From positions 91,255,947 through 91,319,946 of the forward strand of contig NC_088784.1 of the NCBI RefSeq assembly GCF_958450345.1: DNA of 64,000 nt, written 5' to 3'. Positions 22,683 to 33,791 of the stretch are shown piece by piece. Under the pieces are notes generated by a model, which had not been told where the DNA came from, did not search any database, and worked only from the letters and a program-made list of their open reading frames with translations. Within the stretch, counting starts at the first letter, position 1. Each line of letters starts with the position of its first letter. This stretch comes from Calliphora vicina. Its lineage: Eukaryota; Arthropoda; Insecta; Diptera; Calliphoridae. The position numbers were made by a program, and so were the translations under genes.

Positions 22683-23496
22683 GATGGACATTTTAATATC
22701 TGTGAGGATTCTGGCCTCATTTCGGACATATGTTGGGGACGGTACGGTCTATAAGGAATCAAAAATCATTAATGTTACTGCTCTATCCTCCAACGAATCC
22801 TGATTTACGTGACATTATCTTCCGGCGTCTGCCACAGGTGGTACGTCATTTATATGGTTTTCTATGACCGCTGAATTGATGGCGTCTCTATGAATGTCGT
22901 ACGAACTGCAATCAAACATATTTCGAATATACGTAGGTCCTGTTTGAGATGTCGCTAGGCAGTCTCTAACTGAGCTATGACGAAGTTTGGATGAGTCTGC
23001 CAATCAAGGAACTGTAATGTCTTCCTTGACCGCTAAGATGCCTAAGTTAATTTTTTGCCTTTCTTCCGCCAGCTTAAGAGGTCCAGGTGAAGAATGGTTG
23101 GATGGACATTTAAATATGTTTGAGGATTCTGGCCTCATTCTGGGCATATGTTGGGGAAGGTACGATCTATCCTCCAACGAATCCTGTTTTGCGTGACATA
23201 ATCTTCCGATGTCTGCCATAGGCGTAACGTCGTTTATATAGTATTATGATACCACGGAATTTATGGCGTATCTATGAATGTCATCCAAAACTGTCAAATA
23301 CAAACTACAATCAAATAGATCTTGCACATACGTAAGTCCTGTTTGACATGTCTCGGGGCAAACTGCAAATGTTCGATGACGAAGTTTATATGAGTCTGAC
23401 AATCAAGGAACTGTTGCGTCTTCCCTGACCGCTAAGATGCCTTAGTTAATTTGTTGTCCTTCTTCCGCCAGCTTAACAGGTCCAGGTGAAGAGTGT
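22683..23496 (-). repeat. Tandemly duplicated decayed segment, about 417-bp unit, possibly LINE 3' end
   Basis: 'aggattctggcctcatt' occurs in both units (22700s and 23120s), and 'catcttccg', 'gagtctg', 'caatcaaggaactgt' and 'ccgctaagatgcc' also recur. The start-to-start distance is about 417 bp (22683 and 23100), with moderate divergence. On the minus strand, frame-shifted reading gives CPE-like and IFKCPSNHSSPGPL peptides that resemble the Cys/His tail of Jockey-type LINE proteins. The protein identity is tentative. Confidence 0.5.
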
Positions 23497-23608
23497 TGCC
23501 TGTGATTTCGTTGATGGTAATTGCAGATTACGTGGAGTGAGGAAATTTTATTGATTTTATTCATTTTAAAACCACCAGATGCTTGCACATTATAAAGTTC
23601 ATAATAGG

Positions 23609-23834
23609 TACACAGTAGCAACCGAATCGAACGATTCTAGCTTAGAGATCGAATTTTACTGTTGTGGTTACAATATTTTAGAAAGGGTAACAAAAGTTTG
23701 GTTGCTCCAACCGAAATTTTTCTTTATCAACTGACTTTCTGTAGATAAAACCGAAAAATTCAGTGCGTGCAACCGAATCACTCGATTGGCAACAAATTCG
23801 GTTGCTACTACGAATCTGTTTTCTCTGAGTACGC
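23609..23834. mobile_element. Small MITE candidate with GTAGCAACCGAA inverted ends
   Basis: 'acagtagcaaccgaatcga' near 23613 is mirrored by 'tcggttgctactacg' ending near 23813, enclosing about 220 bp with further GCAACCGAA motifs inside. It is noncoding. Superfamily and target duplication are unresolved. Confidence 0.45.
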
Positions 23835-24109
23835 TTCCATTCAAAGTCCGATATATCAGATAGATCTTAGAAGACAGAAGCATGAAGATCAATAGTTCCC
23901 TCTCCAACTCGGAACTGTTTCATAGAAAGTATTCAACGTTCTAATCTTCGCAGCTCGGACAAAAATTGTTATATTTAATACCAGATCATTGGAGATGCCG
24001 CCCAATAAAACAGTGTCCTGTTATCACAGACGCCAGTAGATATACCTCTACTCATCGAAAATAATTTGTTAGCATGAAAATAATAATGGCAGTTTGGCGT
24101 TTAGAAGTA

Positions 24110-24890
24110 GCTCTAGTTGTTCAAATGACAACTTCCTTTATCCCGAAAATCTCTGCCTGAAAAAACAGGACATTTGTTGTTGTAACAGTTCCGCTGTGGT
24201 TGGAAGGTCTTCCCTGAGTTGACAATCATTCACCGATTGGGAATCGGTTCGTTCCGGAACGTAGATCCAATTGTTGTGGAAACATGCCGGCATGCCTTTT
24301 TATATATGTAGATTTATTAATTTGAACACATCTGAAACAGCATTTCGTAAAGCATTCTGTTACGGTATTAGAGTCCAGATTGGTATAAGATTGACAGTTG
24401 AAGCGACAATTGGAAGATACACTAATGGAGGTTGTAGATATGACAACCCTTCCCACATCCCCAGAATATCTGGCCAAAATATATATCTGTTAAATATATT
24501 GAGTAACTTGTAGCCTTCTGGAATATCATTTCGATAAGCATTTCTGGAGAGTATCAAAGTCGAGGCTGTTATCAGAGTGATACGTTACTAAATAGTCAAT
24601 AAATTGATCCTTGACCGAAGGTGTTTGCACTAAATTGCTACCTTCGATTGTCGAAAGACACGCTCATGGTAGTTGTGGAGATGATAACTCTATCTATCCC
24701 CAGAATCTCTACCTAATAAAAGACGACATTGATCCAAGATGCTTGTTTACTCCATTACTAACATTACTAAGTAAATCGAATACGAATTCATCTACGACTC
24801 AAAAGAGACGGTCATGGTAGGTGTGGAGATGACAACTTTCTTTATCCAAAGAATCTTTGTCAGATAAAAGAGGACAATGATCCGAGATTG
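24110..24890. repeat. Diverged direct repeats with a 'CAGAATCT...' core
   Basis: Four decayed relatives carry a core like 'gacaactttctttatcc' followed by 'agaatct': near 24128, 24442, 24690 and 24829, each with 'gtgtggagatgacaac'-like or similar text before it. Spacing is irregular (about 140-310 bp). No function recognised. Confidence 0.4.
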
Positions 24891-24911
24891 CTATTTATAT
24901 ATATAGATATA

Positions 24912-25480
24912 CGAGGGTGTGTTAAAAAGTCCGTGCCTTTTTGAATGAAACAGGTTTTTGGATAAAAAATTATTTTATTTTTCAACATAGTCTAGAGTCT
25001 GAGCTCTATGCACTTTGACCAATTTCTTCATTCCTTCCAAATAGGTCATCAAAAAAGGTATTTTTTGTGAGATGATTACATCGTTGGAGTGAAATATCTT
25101 TCCACCGAGACATTTATTCAGATTTGGAAACAAGAAATACTCGCTCGGCGCTAAATCCGGAGAATAGGGCTGAAGAGGGAGCATTTCGCAGCCTAATTCA
25201 TGAAATTATTCTGGAAACTGCACACGTGTATACCCTATTTGTGCACCCGATTCTAACCAAACAGGGAAGATATTTTGCGGAAAGCTTTCTCATACCCAAG
25301 TGATCATTCAAAATTGAAACCACTGAGCCATGTGAGATGCCTATGGCTTCCACAATCCATCGCACTTTCTATCTTCGATCGCCCAACACTTTACCGTGAT
25401 TTTTTTCAATTGTTTCGGATGTAGAGACCTCAACTGGGCATCCAGAAGGTTCGGCATCTTCTTTTTACCATTGAAATTGA
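24912..25480 (-). pseudogene. Decayed mariner (SETMAR-like) element with internal deletion
   Basis: The left end at 24912 reads ACGAGGGTGTGTTAAAAAGT, a typical mariner terminus. On the minus strand, from high to low coordinate, I read GCPVEVSTSETIEKI, GISHGSVVSILNDHLGMRKL and then PYSPDLAPSEYFLFPNL with a DYVEK tail. These are the second helix-turn-helix and the C-terminal third of a DD34D mariner transposase. The third catalytic aspartate (SPDLAPS) is kept. The catalytic middle, with the first two aspartates, is deleted. The terminal repeat on the start-codon side is not found. Confidence 0.75.
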
Positions 25481-25494
25481 AGGTGCAGAGTTCT

Positions 25495-26335
25495 TAATTA
25501 CTTAGATGGCTATAAATAGTAGCCTGATTCAGAAAAGTTTTCTAGCACCAAGTTTTGCAAGATCTTCCTCAGCTTTATCCATCCTCCGGAGTTTTGGTCT
25601 TCCCCTACTACATCTTTAGTCCGGATAGAATTCGATTTATTTTCTCGCCGGAACATTCTCATCCATACGTTTGACATACCCTAGCACAATCGTTGCACCT
25701 TGATGCGCTTAATTATGTTGAATCCACGTACAATTTTCGTTCGATTTTTTGTGGATAATCTTTCTCGCAAAAAACCTAAGAACAGCTTCATTTGCATGCG
25801 TAAGAACCCATGCTTCAACGCCATATACAAGCACGGGTAGTATAAGCGTTCTATAGAGTATAGTATTGCAATTTTAGTTCGTCTACAGAGGTCCTTGTTT
25901 CTAAGCAGCTTACTTAGCCTAAAATAGCATTTAAGTATTAGCAGAATAGTTCTTCGTTTTATCTCCAAACTGATGTTATTTGTTTGGTTTTTAACTACCT
26001 CGAAGCTATAGTCATAGAGAAATATACGTAGAGCGGAAGCTCTCCTGTCAAAAACCTAACTCAATTTTCAAAAACCTAAGTGGTTACAATGGATTAGTAA
26101 ATAAAACTATGTGAAAACAACCCTGGTGTGACTATTTTAAGTAAAAATTTGGTTTGAGTTTTTTTCTAATTTCCGCTCTAGTTATTTCTCTATGGTTATA
26201 TTCATCAACGGGGTCACATATTGACCCGGTCTTGTTGCTTCCATTAGTTTATCTTCATTTACTACTAGACCCACTTTCTTCGAATCCTTTTCGATACTAT
26301 GCTGCAGAGTTCTCATAGTATTTATCAAGCTTAGC
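25495..26335 (-). pseudogene. Decayed non-LTR retrotransposon reverse-transcriptase fragment
   Basis: The minus-strand frame at 25681-25968 reads EIKRRTILLILKCYF and then LLRNKDLCRRTKIAIL and RLYYPCLYMA. This is the thumb region after the polymerase fingers and palm in LINE proteins (NRCY..L...L.S..LS..TK...Y). Upstream (26220-26330) KKVGLVVNEDKLM matches the 'VGL.INE.KT' motif that follows the YADD site. Downstream, frame-shifted RLRWLGHV-like text decays. The clade looks like a RTE/CR1-type LINE with this C-terminal layout; the exact clade is uncertain. Stops and frameshifts make it nonfunctional. Confidence 0.7.
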
Positions 26336-26559
26336 CTATATTTGGGTGATGGTTTACTTTACTTTTTTCTGGGGCCATCTGATCCAAATTTCGTCAAGCT
26401 CTCTTGGTCAGTATCAGAGTACAAATTATTATTACAGTAGCACATTCAGTATCCTAAATCTTACAATGAGCGGAGATGTTTGCACTTCATGCGTCTGATA
26501 AATTTTCACATTCTTCCCCACCTAATCCAGAGGTTTAGGAATATATCTAGCATAATACA

Positions 26560-26860
26560 GCTTTCATTTCTCTAGAGCAGACCCGTCAACAATAACTTCG
26601 TACTGAAGAATCGGGGGAACAATTAGAGAGTATGATCTTTGGAGCCATCCACAAAGTCTTGCCCATTTGCACGTCTTCCCAAGCTCAACTTACTATCCAG
26701 AACGCTACCAAGATATTTAGTTTTGATTGATTAACTATGATTGATTTCCATGTTCCTTCAGAAGTCAGGTATCTTTCTCGCAAAAAGAACAAGTTCCGTT
26801 TTACATATTTATAACTAATCAATCGGTATTCCTGGGGGACATTTGTATGGGGGCTAGGTG
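26560..26860 (-). pseudogene. Second LINE reverse-transcriptase remnant (Jockey/R1-like)
   Basis: Shifted minus-strand frames give KTELVLFARKIPDF, then TKYLGSVLDSKLSLG, the conserved 'KTE..LF.RK' and 'KYLG..LDSKL.W' blocks of Jockey/R1-type reverse transcriptases. It seems distinct in type from the fragment at 25495-26335. No start, endonuclease or 3' tail is recognisable. Confidence 0.55.
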
Positions 26861-27880
26861 AAATCATTAAGTGATATTGCCTTACCAGCAGAGAACCAGC
26901 TTGCTCCTTTCGTTTGGTATCTATCGTGACAGACGGCCAAAGCTAGATCGTCTTAGAATCTATTTAGGACCCTGGATTAGGGTTTTTAATTTCCCGACCT
27001 TTTTTGATTCCCGGGAATCGGGAAATTCTTTTCTACATTCCCGGGTACCCGGCTATTCCCGAAATATAATATATTTTATTATAATGATACTGTAAATTAG
27101 GAATATTATAGCCAAATTTCATATAAAAACTTAGTGTTATAATTATTAAATATCAGAGCTTCGAATTAATTAATAAAATTTGAGCTTAATTCACTAAAAT
27201 CGTAATCCGTTGTCAGCCTTTCATTCCATAAATCCATTCCTAATATTTATTCTTTTAAATTCAGCCTTTGTTTAAACTGAATTAATTTTAAAGTTAATTA
27301 ATAACAGAATTTATTCAAACTTTGAATGATTGCATTTTGTTAAATCAAATTATTTACAAAATTAATTGATAAAATTGTGTTAAGCCTTTTTGTACTAGAT
27401 TAGAATTGAAGAATTTAATCAATTAGTAAATTTATGAAGCTATTTTGTTATGGATTTGAAGAAGAAATTTAAAGAAATAAGAATGTGCAATAAGAAATAA
27501 ATTCTATAAATAATGAATTCACTTTTTAAATTTTCATACGAAAAACCCCAAATAAATAATAATAATAAGCGGTTTATTATTGCCGAGATATAAGCAAAAA
27601 ACTTTTCACTATTTCTTGGTGAAAAAAATAGACTTCTAACTTGTTTTCTATGTATTTTCGTCAGTTTTTAATTCCCGGGATTCCCGACTAAAAATACCGG
27701 GAATCGGGTAGTGAAAAATTGGCAAAATTCCCGGGAAATTTGTACCGGGAATTCCTGGGATAAAAACCCAACCCAGGATATATATACTTTTTGGTTCTAC
27801 AACCAATATTTTGATATGTTACAAAGGGAATGACAAAATCATTATACCCTCCATCTTTTTTGATGGCGGGTATAAAAAGG
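26825..27880. mobile_element. Helentron-like fragment split by a CCCGGG-rich hAT-like element
   Basis: The left part ('acatttgtatgggggctagg', a family B-like scrap, then 'gacagacggccaaagctag') and the right part ('aggatatatatactttttgg' to GATGGCGGGTATA at 27860-27873) resemble a broken relative of the TATACCC families. The element at about 26966-27775 lies between them. Because the left part mixes family features, limits are approximate. Confidence 0.4.
26966..27775. mobile_element. hAT-like non-autonomous element with CCCGGGAAT subterminal repeats
   Basis: Left end CCTGGATTAGGGTTTTTA; right end (reverse complement) CCTGGGTTGGGTTTTTA. Both ends carry several copies of CCCGGGAAT or its inverse over about 90-100 bp, and the 600-bp interior is A+T-rich and noncoding. 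CAGGGTTGGG-type ends with GC-rich subterminal repeats are common in hAT elements. I could not find an 8-bp duplication, so the superfamily is a suggestion. Confidence 0.5.
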
Positions 27881-28998
27881 TAGGGTAAACGCATAACTTA
27901 TCACAAACTATAGCTTGTTAATTACTTATTTATCTAACAAGAAAAGAATCGCAATCGTTTTAGTTTTCATAACCAAAGTGTAGCAGGGTATATAAGATGC
28001 CACTTAATCATACCCACATATTTAATACCAACTCATTTTCCACTGCAGTTGATACTCAATTAGAAGCCCCATTTAGCTTTAGTTTTATTACAAACGAACA
28101 AAAAAAAAACTGAAAAAAGCCAACTTTGCAAATAGAAATTTATAGCCACCATTATAACTTACTAGCTCTTTGGCACACAAGCAAATAAACAAAAACGCAA
28201 GAATAAATGCCAAAATATTTACACTTAGATACAAACTCACATAAAAGGGCATATTAATATTTCATATTTCTATGTCTGACTTCTGATCCTAATTCAGCAG
28301 TGTTTGCAAAACGAAACGCGTTCTGCGACTGCCATTCATTATATGAATGAATAACCAGCAAAATATTCAACATGCAACAAGTTGATAATTAAATGGCAAA
28401 TGTTTGCTCTCTTGCTCCTCTAAAAATAAGCAGCATTAAAGCTGTTTGCCTCATTTACCCATTTTCAGTTTTAGCTGTTTAATTTAAACAAATATTTTTG
28501 AACTTTTGCCTGCCTGCCTGACTGACTGCGTTTTCCAAAACGAAATGTGTAAAAATATTTTTTGTGGAATTTTCGTAATTAATTTTAATGGAATTGTGTG
28601 CGGCAAAAGAGTGTGCATTTACAAATTCTACTTATTAAGTATTAAGAATTTATGATTTTGCATAAAATGTTTATTAAAAATAAGCCAAAACCTAACCAAA
28701 TCAGCAAGAAAGATATTAACAAAGTGGGTGTTAAAAAATGACAAATAGTAGATATTTCCTTGCTCATGAATAAATTACGAATGATTTTAAAACAAATTTG
28801 TTTTAATAATTCATAGTTTAAGTGCTAGTTTCGCTGTTATGTTAAGTGATTTAGGACATTAAAAATAATGATCTTAGAAAGAGCAAGCAAACTAAAACAG
28901 ATTCGAATTATTACAAACTGTGTCAACCAATATGTACGATTAAGGAGGACTGTGATTAGTTAAGATTAACATCATCCTAAATATACTGGCTTCCAACG
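27881..28998. other. No gene seen; single-copy-looking DNA
   Basis: Compositionally more even, with a short CTGC/CTGA tract near 28506. No repeat family is recognised. Candidate ancestral host sequence. Confidence 0.4.
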
Positions 28999-30143
28999 CA
29001 CAGTGGTGCAGAATCGAAATTTCGAGTTTAAGTTATTAAAATGGGCCATACAAATGCTCCAAGGACGTCGATATGGGAGCTCAAAGTAGGATACCTTCGA
29101 CATGTAACATTTTTAAACACGTGTCATTTTTTTGTTTCCCATCCGATTTCAAAGATTTTAATATTTTTGAATCTAATTGAGATATTGACTTGAAATTTTT
29201 TTTGTAAGACCGAAAATTAACTTATCTAAACAAAACAATATAGCTGGGAATAAAAGTGGATCAAATTGTTCCTAATATTTGCAATCCTATTAAAATTTTG
29301 ATATAAATTTTAGATTTAGAAACTCAATGAATATGTAATAAAATCTTTATTTATTAACTCTTAATAACTAAATAACAAGGTTTAAAAAAACTTGTCAAAT
29401 GCAATCCCGCAATTCCTAAAAATTGGAGCAAAAATCCCAAAAATGGTATTTTTTACAATTTTGCCTATAAGGTCCACATTTCATTCGGGGCTTTGAAAAT
29501 ACATGTTATTTATATCAAAATGTTCTCCGTAAAGATATCTTTCAGAAAAACATAAAATTGTTATATGTTCTTAAAGATAGTTTCCTTTTAATTAAAAAAG
29601 ATTTAAGTCACATTTTCGCCCAAAAAACAGCAAAAATCAACTATTTTTGAATTTTTAAATTGAAAATTGTTTATTTTTGGATCCTTAATTGATATTGCTC
29701 TGAAATCTTTTGTATGTTATTCGGAATTTAGTTGTCTAACTAATAAAATATATTCGAGGCAATTCGGTCCAAAAGTACGACCCATATTTTTAAAAAAGCG
29801 GACCAAGGTATGGCAAAATTTTAAAATTTCAATTTTGAAATGCCTATAACTCGAAAAGTATAATAGATAAATAGCACACGCAAGCATGTTTTTTCAAGAC
29901 CTAAAAATATAAAAATCTTTGAAATCGGATAGGAAACCAACAAATTTTACGTTTTAAAAAATTTTATATGTCGAAGGTAGCCTACTTGAGCCCTTAGCGC
30001 CGCCCCTGGATCATTTGTATGGCCCATTTTAATATCTTGAACTGGAATATTCCTTGGCTACGCCTACGTCAAATTTTATCCCGAACCAGTCGTTTAGAAA
30101 TGCCAGATTTATTTCCAAAAAAATTTTATTCTGCCCCACTGTG
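28999..30143. mobile_element. Transib-like family C, complete long element
   Basis: 1145 bp, from CACAGTGGTGCAGAATC (28999) to GATTCTG-like 'attctgccccactgtg' (30143). Flanks are CAACG (28994-28998) and CGACG (30144-30148), a 5-bp duplication with one mismatch. The left arm is shortened: the AAATAAATC block is missing there but present on the right. The interior is noncoding and matches 11197-12312 in reverse complement. Confidence 0.65.
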
Positions 30144-30149
30144 CGACGG

Positions 30150-31560
30150 CTGGTTTCATGTTGCATCATATTTCTCAACATTTATATTTCTGAAGACTTC
30201 TAATTGTGGACAATGTTGTTTACCGGCCGCTTAACAGCAGTTACCATCAGGGCTGTCAGATGTGGCGATTTCTCGCCAAACGTGGCGATTTTTCATTGCC
30301 TTTGGCGACCAAAATTTCCAATTGGCGACATGGCGATTTACAGACTAGTTGGCGATTTATTTGGCGATTTTTAACAAATTATTTGTTTTTCTTGAAATAA
30401 TTTCTTTGATATTTATTAACCCAATAATTAATAATTAAAATTAATCACGTATTATCTGATCATATGGATGCAGGTAGCATACACGATCAAATAGTTTGAA
30501 CAATATTATTTTTTCTTCTAAAATATTTAAGCCTTCATTTTTAAATAATAATGGAAATATTGATAACTTAATATGCTCATTAAAATTGGCTATTGGTTCG
30601 CCGGGTTCTTTTCTTTTAAAGTATATAATGAATTTTCAATATTAAAATGTTGAAATTTTCGGTAGTTCAAAATTCATTAACTTTATTTAAATCCAAAAGT
30701 ATCTGCAGGGGAATATGAATTGTAATGGTCAAAATTAGCATATATCAATTAAACATAGATCTTTAAAGGTGAAATTTCAACAAATTTGTTAGATTTTTGG
30801 CCACAAGTTTACAATTATTGCGATGCAGCTGGAATTGTTACCAACCAGCAACGCTTACGTAATAAAATTCAATAAGAACTTTTAGATTCATTGATAAGAA
30901 TAATAAGTTATAGGTAAGAATGTTAATAAATTGTGTTGCAATTGATTTCAGCCTCCAGATAAAATGCAGTTATAATGAAACTGCAATTAATTTTTGAAAA
31001 AAAAAACTTTTGATATCAATTTAATATAAATAACTAATGCACTAGATTTAAACCGAAATAAATTGACTTTATAATTCATAAAATATGTATGTAGAATTTC
31101 AAAAAAATTATTTTGGCGACTTTTGGCGATTTTGCGTTTAGCTTTTGGCGATGGAGGTAAAAAAAATCTGACAGCCCTGGTTACCATAACTGTAGACATT
31201 ATCAACATATCTGTGGAACATTGAAAAAAAGCTTTGTCTTGATCATTGTAGAAATAGAACATTCAAGAAGCATCGATAGATGATGCTGGAAACATCTGGA
31301 TGGTAATGCAGTGCGAACATCAACGAGTGAGCATCCTTAAGTAAAGATAAATTAACTGCCTTACAGTGTGCTGTATAAGTTGTGTATTATAAACATGAAT
31401 TTGTATAAAAACAAATGACTATTTAAACTGTTGTAGTGTAAATTTGAATAAATAAATTAAATTTTTGAAATACTAAATTGCTTTTATTAGCAATCAAAAG
31501 TATCCGGTTTATATAAAGGAAATAAACCACCATATTTAAAAGGTAAAAATTTAAAAATAT
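30150..31560 (+). mobile_element. Solo LTR, family LTR-1, interrupted by a hAT element
   Basis: After the inserted hAT, the sequence 'caacatatctgtgg', 'gactatttaaactgttgtag' and 'gcaatcaaaagtatccggtt' follows the LTR at 911-1512 in the same order and strand. The short part before the hAT (about 30150-30247) carries the LTR start region in decayed form. The 3' end is degraded near 31560. No internal coding region is present. Confidence 0.5.
30248..31179. mobile_element. hAT non-autonomous element with 8-bp target duplication
   Basis: 932 bp. Ends are CAGGGCTGTCAGAT and (inverted) the same 14 bases, directly flanked by GTTACCAT on both sides (30240-30247 and 31180-31187). An 8-bp duplication with CAGGG-type ends defines the hAT superfamily. 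Both subterminal zones carry many TTGGCGAT-like motifs (about eight on the left, five on the right), likely transposase-binding sites by analogy with other hATs. The interior has no transposase. It sits in a solo LTR. Confidence 0.85.
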
Positions 31561-31574
31561 GATATCGTTTTAAT

Positions 31575-32010
31575 GGGATTCTAGTCTTCGCTAAATGGTT
31601 AGGATCTGTGATGTCCAATTTTCAACAACTGGGCCGCATGAATTTTTTTCAATGGCGTGAGTTATATTGACATATAGAATCTCCATTGAGTGTAGCTCGT
31701 AGTGTCATCCTGTTGGAACCATATAGCATCCGTCTTTATATCGTTTAATTTGGTCAAAATAAATTGGTTATCATTGATCTGTAGCGCTTGCCGTTGATGG
31801 ACAACATCGTTTTCGAAGTAGTACGGCCCACAATTCGCAACAAACTTTAACGTTCTGTAAACGAACTGCTACCGAGTGAATATTGTATAGGTTGGTGTCA
31901 AACACTGCCATATTAACGTAATCATTCATCCAAAAATGGACTTCGTCGCTGAAGATGATAAAGATGTTGAACTCTAACGAATACTCATTTTAATACCATC
32001 GACCCGCCCT
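31575..32010 (-). pseudogene. Decayed Tc1/mariner-superfamily transposase (DDE_3 type), copy 1
   Basis: On the minus strand from about 31970 downward, frame-shifted reading gives FSDEVHFWMNDYVN, then ENDVVHQRQALQIN, then DAIWFQQDDTTSYTQ. These correspond to the FSDEAHF, variable and WFQQDGA.CHTA blocks around the first and second catalytic aspartates of a transposase type widespread in insects. The third aspartate block is lost. Frameshifts and stops make it nonfunctional. No termini are seen. Confidence 0.65.
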
Positions 32011-32139
32011 TATTGAAAACATTTAAAGCCAATGATGTAGAAAACTATCAATTTGCGCTTAGTTAATTCCCTTCATTGTCCGAAACCAAAGAACTGGGAC
32101 TTTGTGAAACTATGTGCTGATCCTGAAAGGAATGATTTT

Positions 32140-33175
32140 CTCTCTTCACCAGAAGATACAATTTGGAGCGTTTTACAACTTTCTTACGTTTTACAACGAA
32201 ACTTGGAGGAGTAAAACTCTCGGGGAATGTAGTGGTAATGACAGCAGTTCTATTGAGGAGGTGACAAATTGACCGTACGAGGATCTTTTACGACTTTGCT
32301 TTCCGAATGTGGACACTCGGAAATCAGTTTATCTCGTACTTCATGGTCACGAAAATCTACATCGGAAGAAAATATTCGTGGAAATCCCATATTGGAATGT
32401 CTGGAAGAGACTGATGTCTTCTAGACTTCCGGATGAAAGTAGCGTTATTCAGTTTGGCATATTGAGGGTTATTATGTATTGAATTGGAGAATGTTGTCTG
32501 ACTTTTCTTCCTCTCTTCACCAGAAGATATAATCCCGTATCGGGATGTCTGGAAGAGGTCAAGTAGACTGCTAAATGGTTGTGCAATATTCACTGACGTA
32601 TCAAAGACGGGGATGGTCACCGATTCTGGTATCGACATAGTGGAGACTGATGTCTTTTAGACTTCCAAATGAATGTAGCGTTATTCAGGCAGACATTTTT
32701 GAGGTATTGAATTGGAGAATGTCACCTGGCTTCTCTTCTTTTCTTCACCAGAAGATATAATGTGGAGTGTTTCACACCACTGAAACACGGATTAGTGAAA
32801 CTCTCCGGGAATATAGTGGGAATGACATCAAAAAGTTTACTGAGACTACACGAGTCAGTTCTGTTGAGGATATGGAAACTGCACTGTGCAAGTTTCTTAT
32901 ACGACTTTGTTTTCCGCACATGAATTCTCGGGAATCAGTTTATCTCGGACTTTATGTTCACGAAAATCAATATCGGAAGGAAATATTCATGAAAATCCTA
33001 TATTGGGATGTCTGAAAGAGATCAGAGAGACTGAAAAATGGTCCTGAAATATTCACCAATTCTGGTGTCGACATAGTAAAGACTGAAGACTGAAAGACTG
33101 AATGTAGTGTCATTCAGACAGATATTTTGGGGGTTAGTATGTATTGTATTGTAGAATGTCATCTGACTTAATAAG
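32140..33175. repeat. Tandem duplication of an unrecognised, protein-like segment
   Basis: 'cttcaccagaagata' begins at about 32146, 32516 and 32746. Longer shared blocks ('gtagcgttattcag', 'attgaattggagaatgt', 'atcagtttatctcg') show one unit of about 600 bp, partly repeated inside itself, followed by a second copy. Open frames (93 codons minus, 82 plus) have ordinary-looking composition but I recognise no family. Confidence 0.5.
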
Positions 33176-33791
33176 CCCAATAAGAACTAAAGCCCCAAAA
33201 ATTGCAAGCATTTCAACATTTTCTTAAAATTTGTAATTATATTTTAAACTTGAAAAATATTTGAAAAAATTAAATATTTTTCAAACAAAAAACATAGGGC
33301 TTGAATTTATGTTTCCCTTTTATTGGAGAATGCTATTGAAATAAAGTATAATACAGCTGTAATTCAATTGCTTGACTATAATTTAAGGCTTGAATTACAC
33401 TAACTTTCAACTTGAATTCCAGTAAAAATGGAAGGTGGCTTGATATTTATGCAGCATTGAAAGCTCTGGAGGTCTCTAGTTCAAATCCAAGTTGGAAAAT
33501 GACTGCCAGAGAGCCCAGGCTAATTGATGGATCAATATTTAGTAGAGTGATGTAGAATATAATGGAATTATTCTTGGAAGTGCAAGAGAAATTAGTTAAA
33601 CAGCATTGGGTTGTGCAGAGGACTGCAGAGTATCAAACTGATTATTAACGGCTACTGAACTTGGATAGAATTATTATTAGGGTCATCATTGGTAGGATTA
33701 TGGGTCATTGGGTCAATTCAATCTAGGTATAATGGTATTTCGTACTACAGTAGGATGTTCGGTTACAAAGAGGCCAAATCTGTGCAGCATA
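33176..33791. other. No gene seen; unrecognised DNA
   Basis: No frames or termini. The right edge is the TA target of the element starting at 33792. Confidence 0.35.

Noticed and set aside
33430..33500. tRNA-like internal promoter ('tagttcaaatcc' with an upstream 'tggc')
   Set aside because: No cloverleaf can be folded and the A box is poor. Probably chance.
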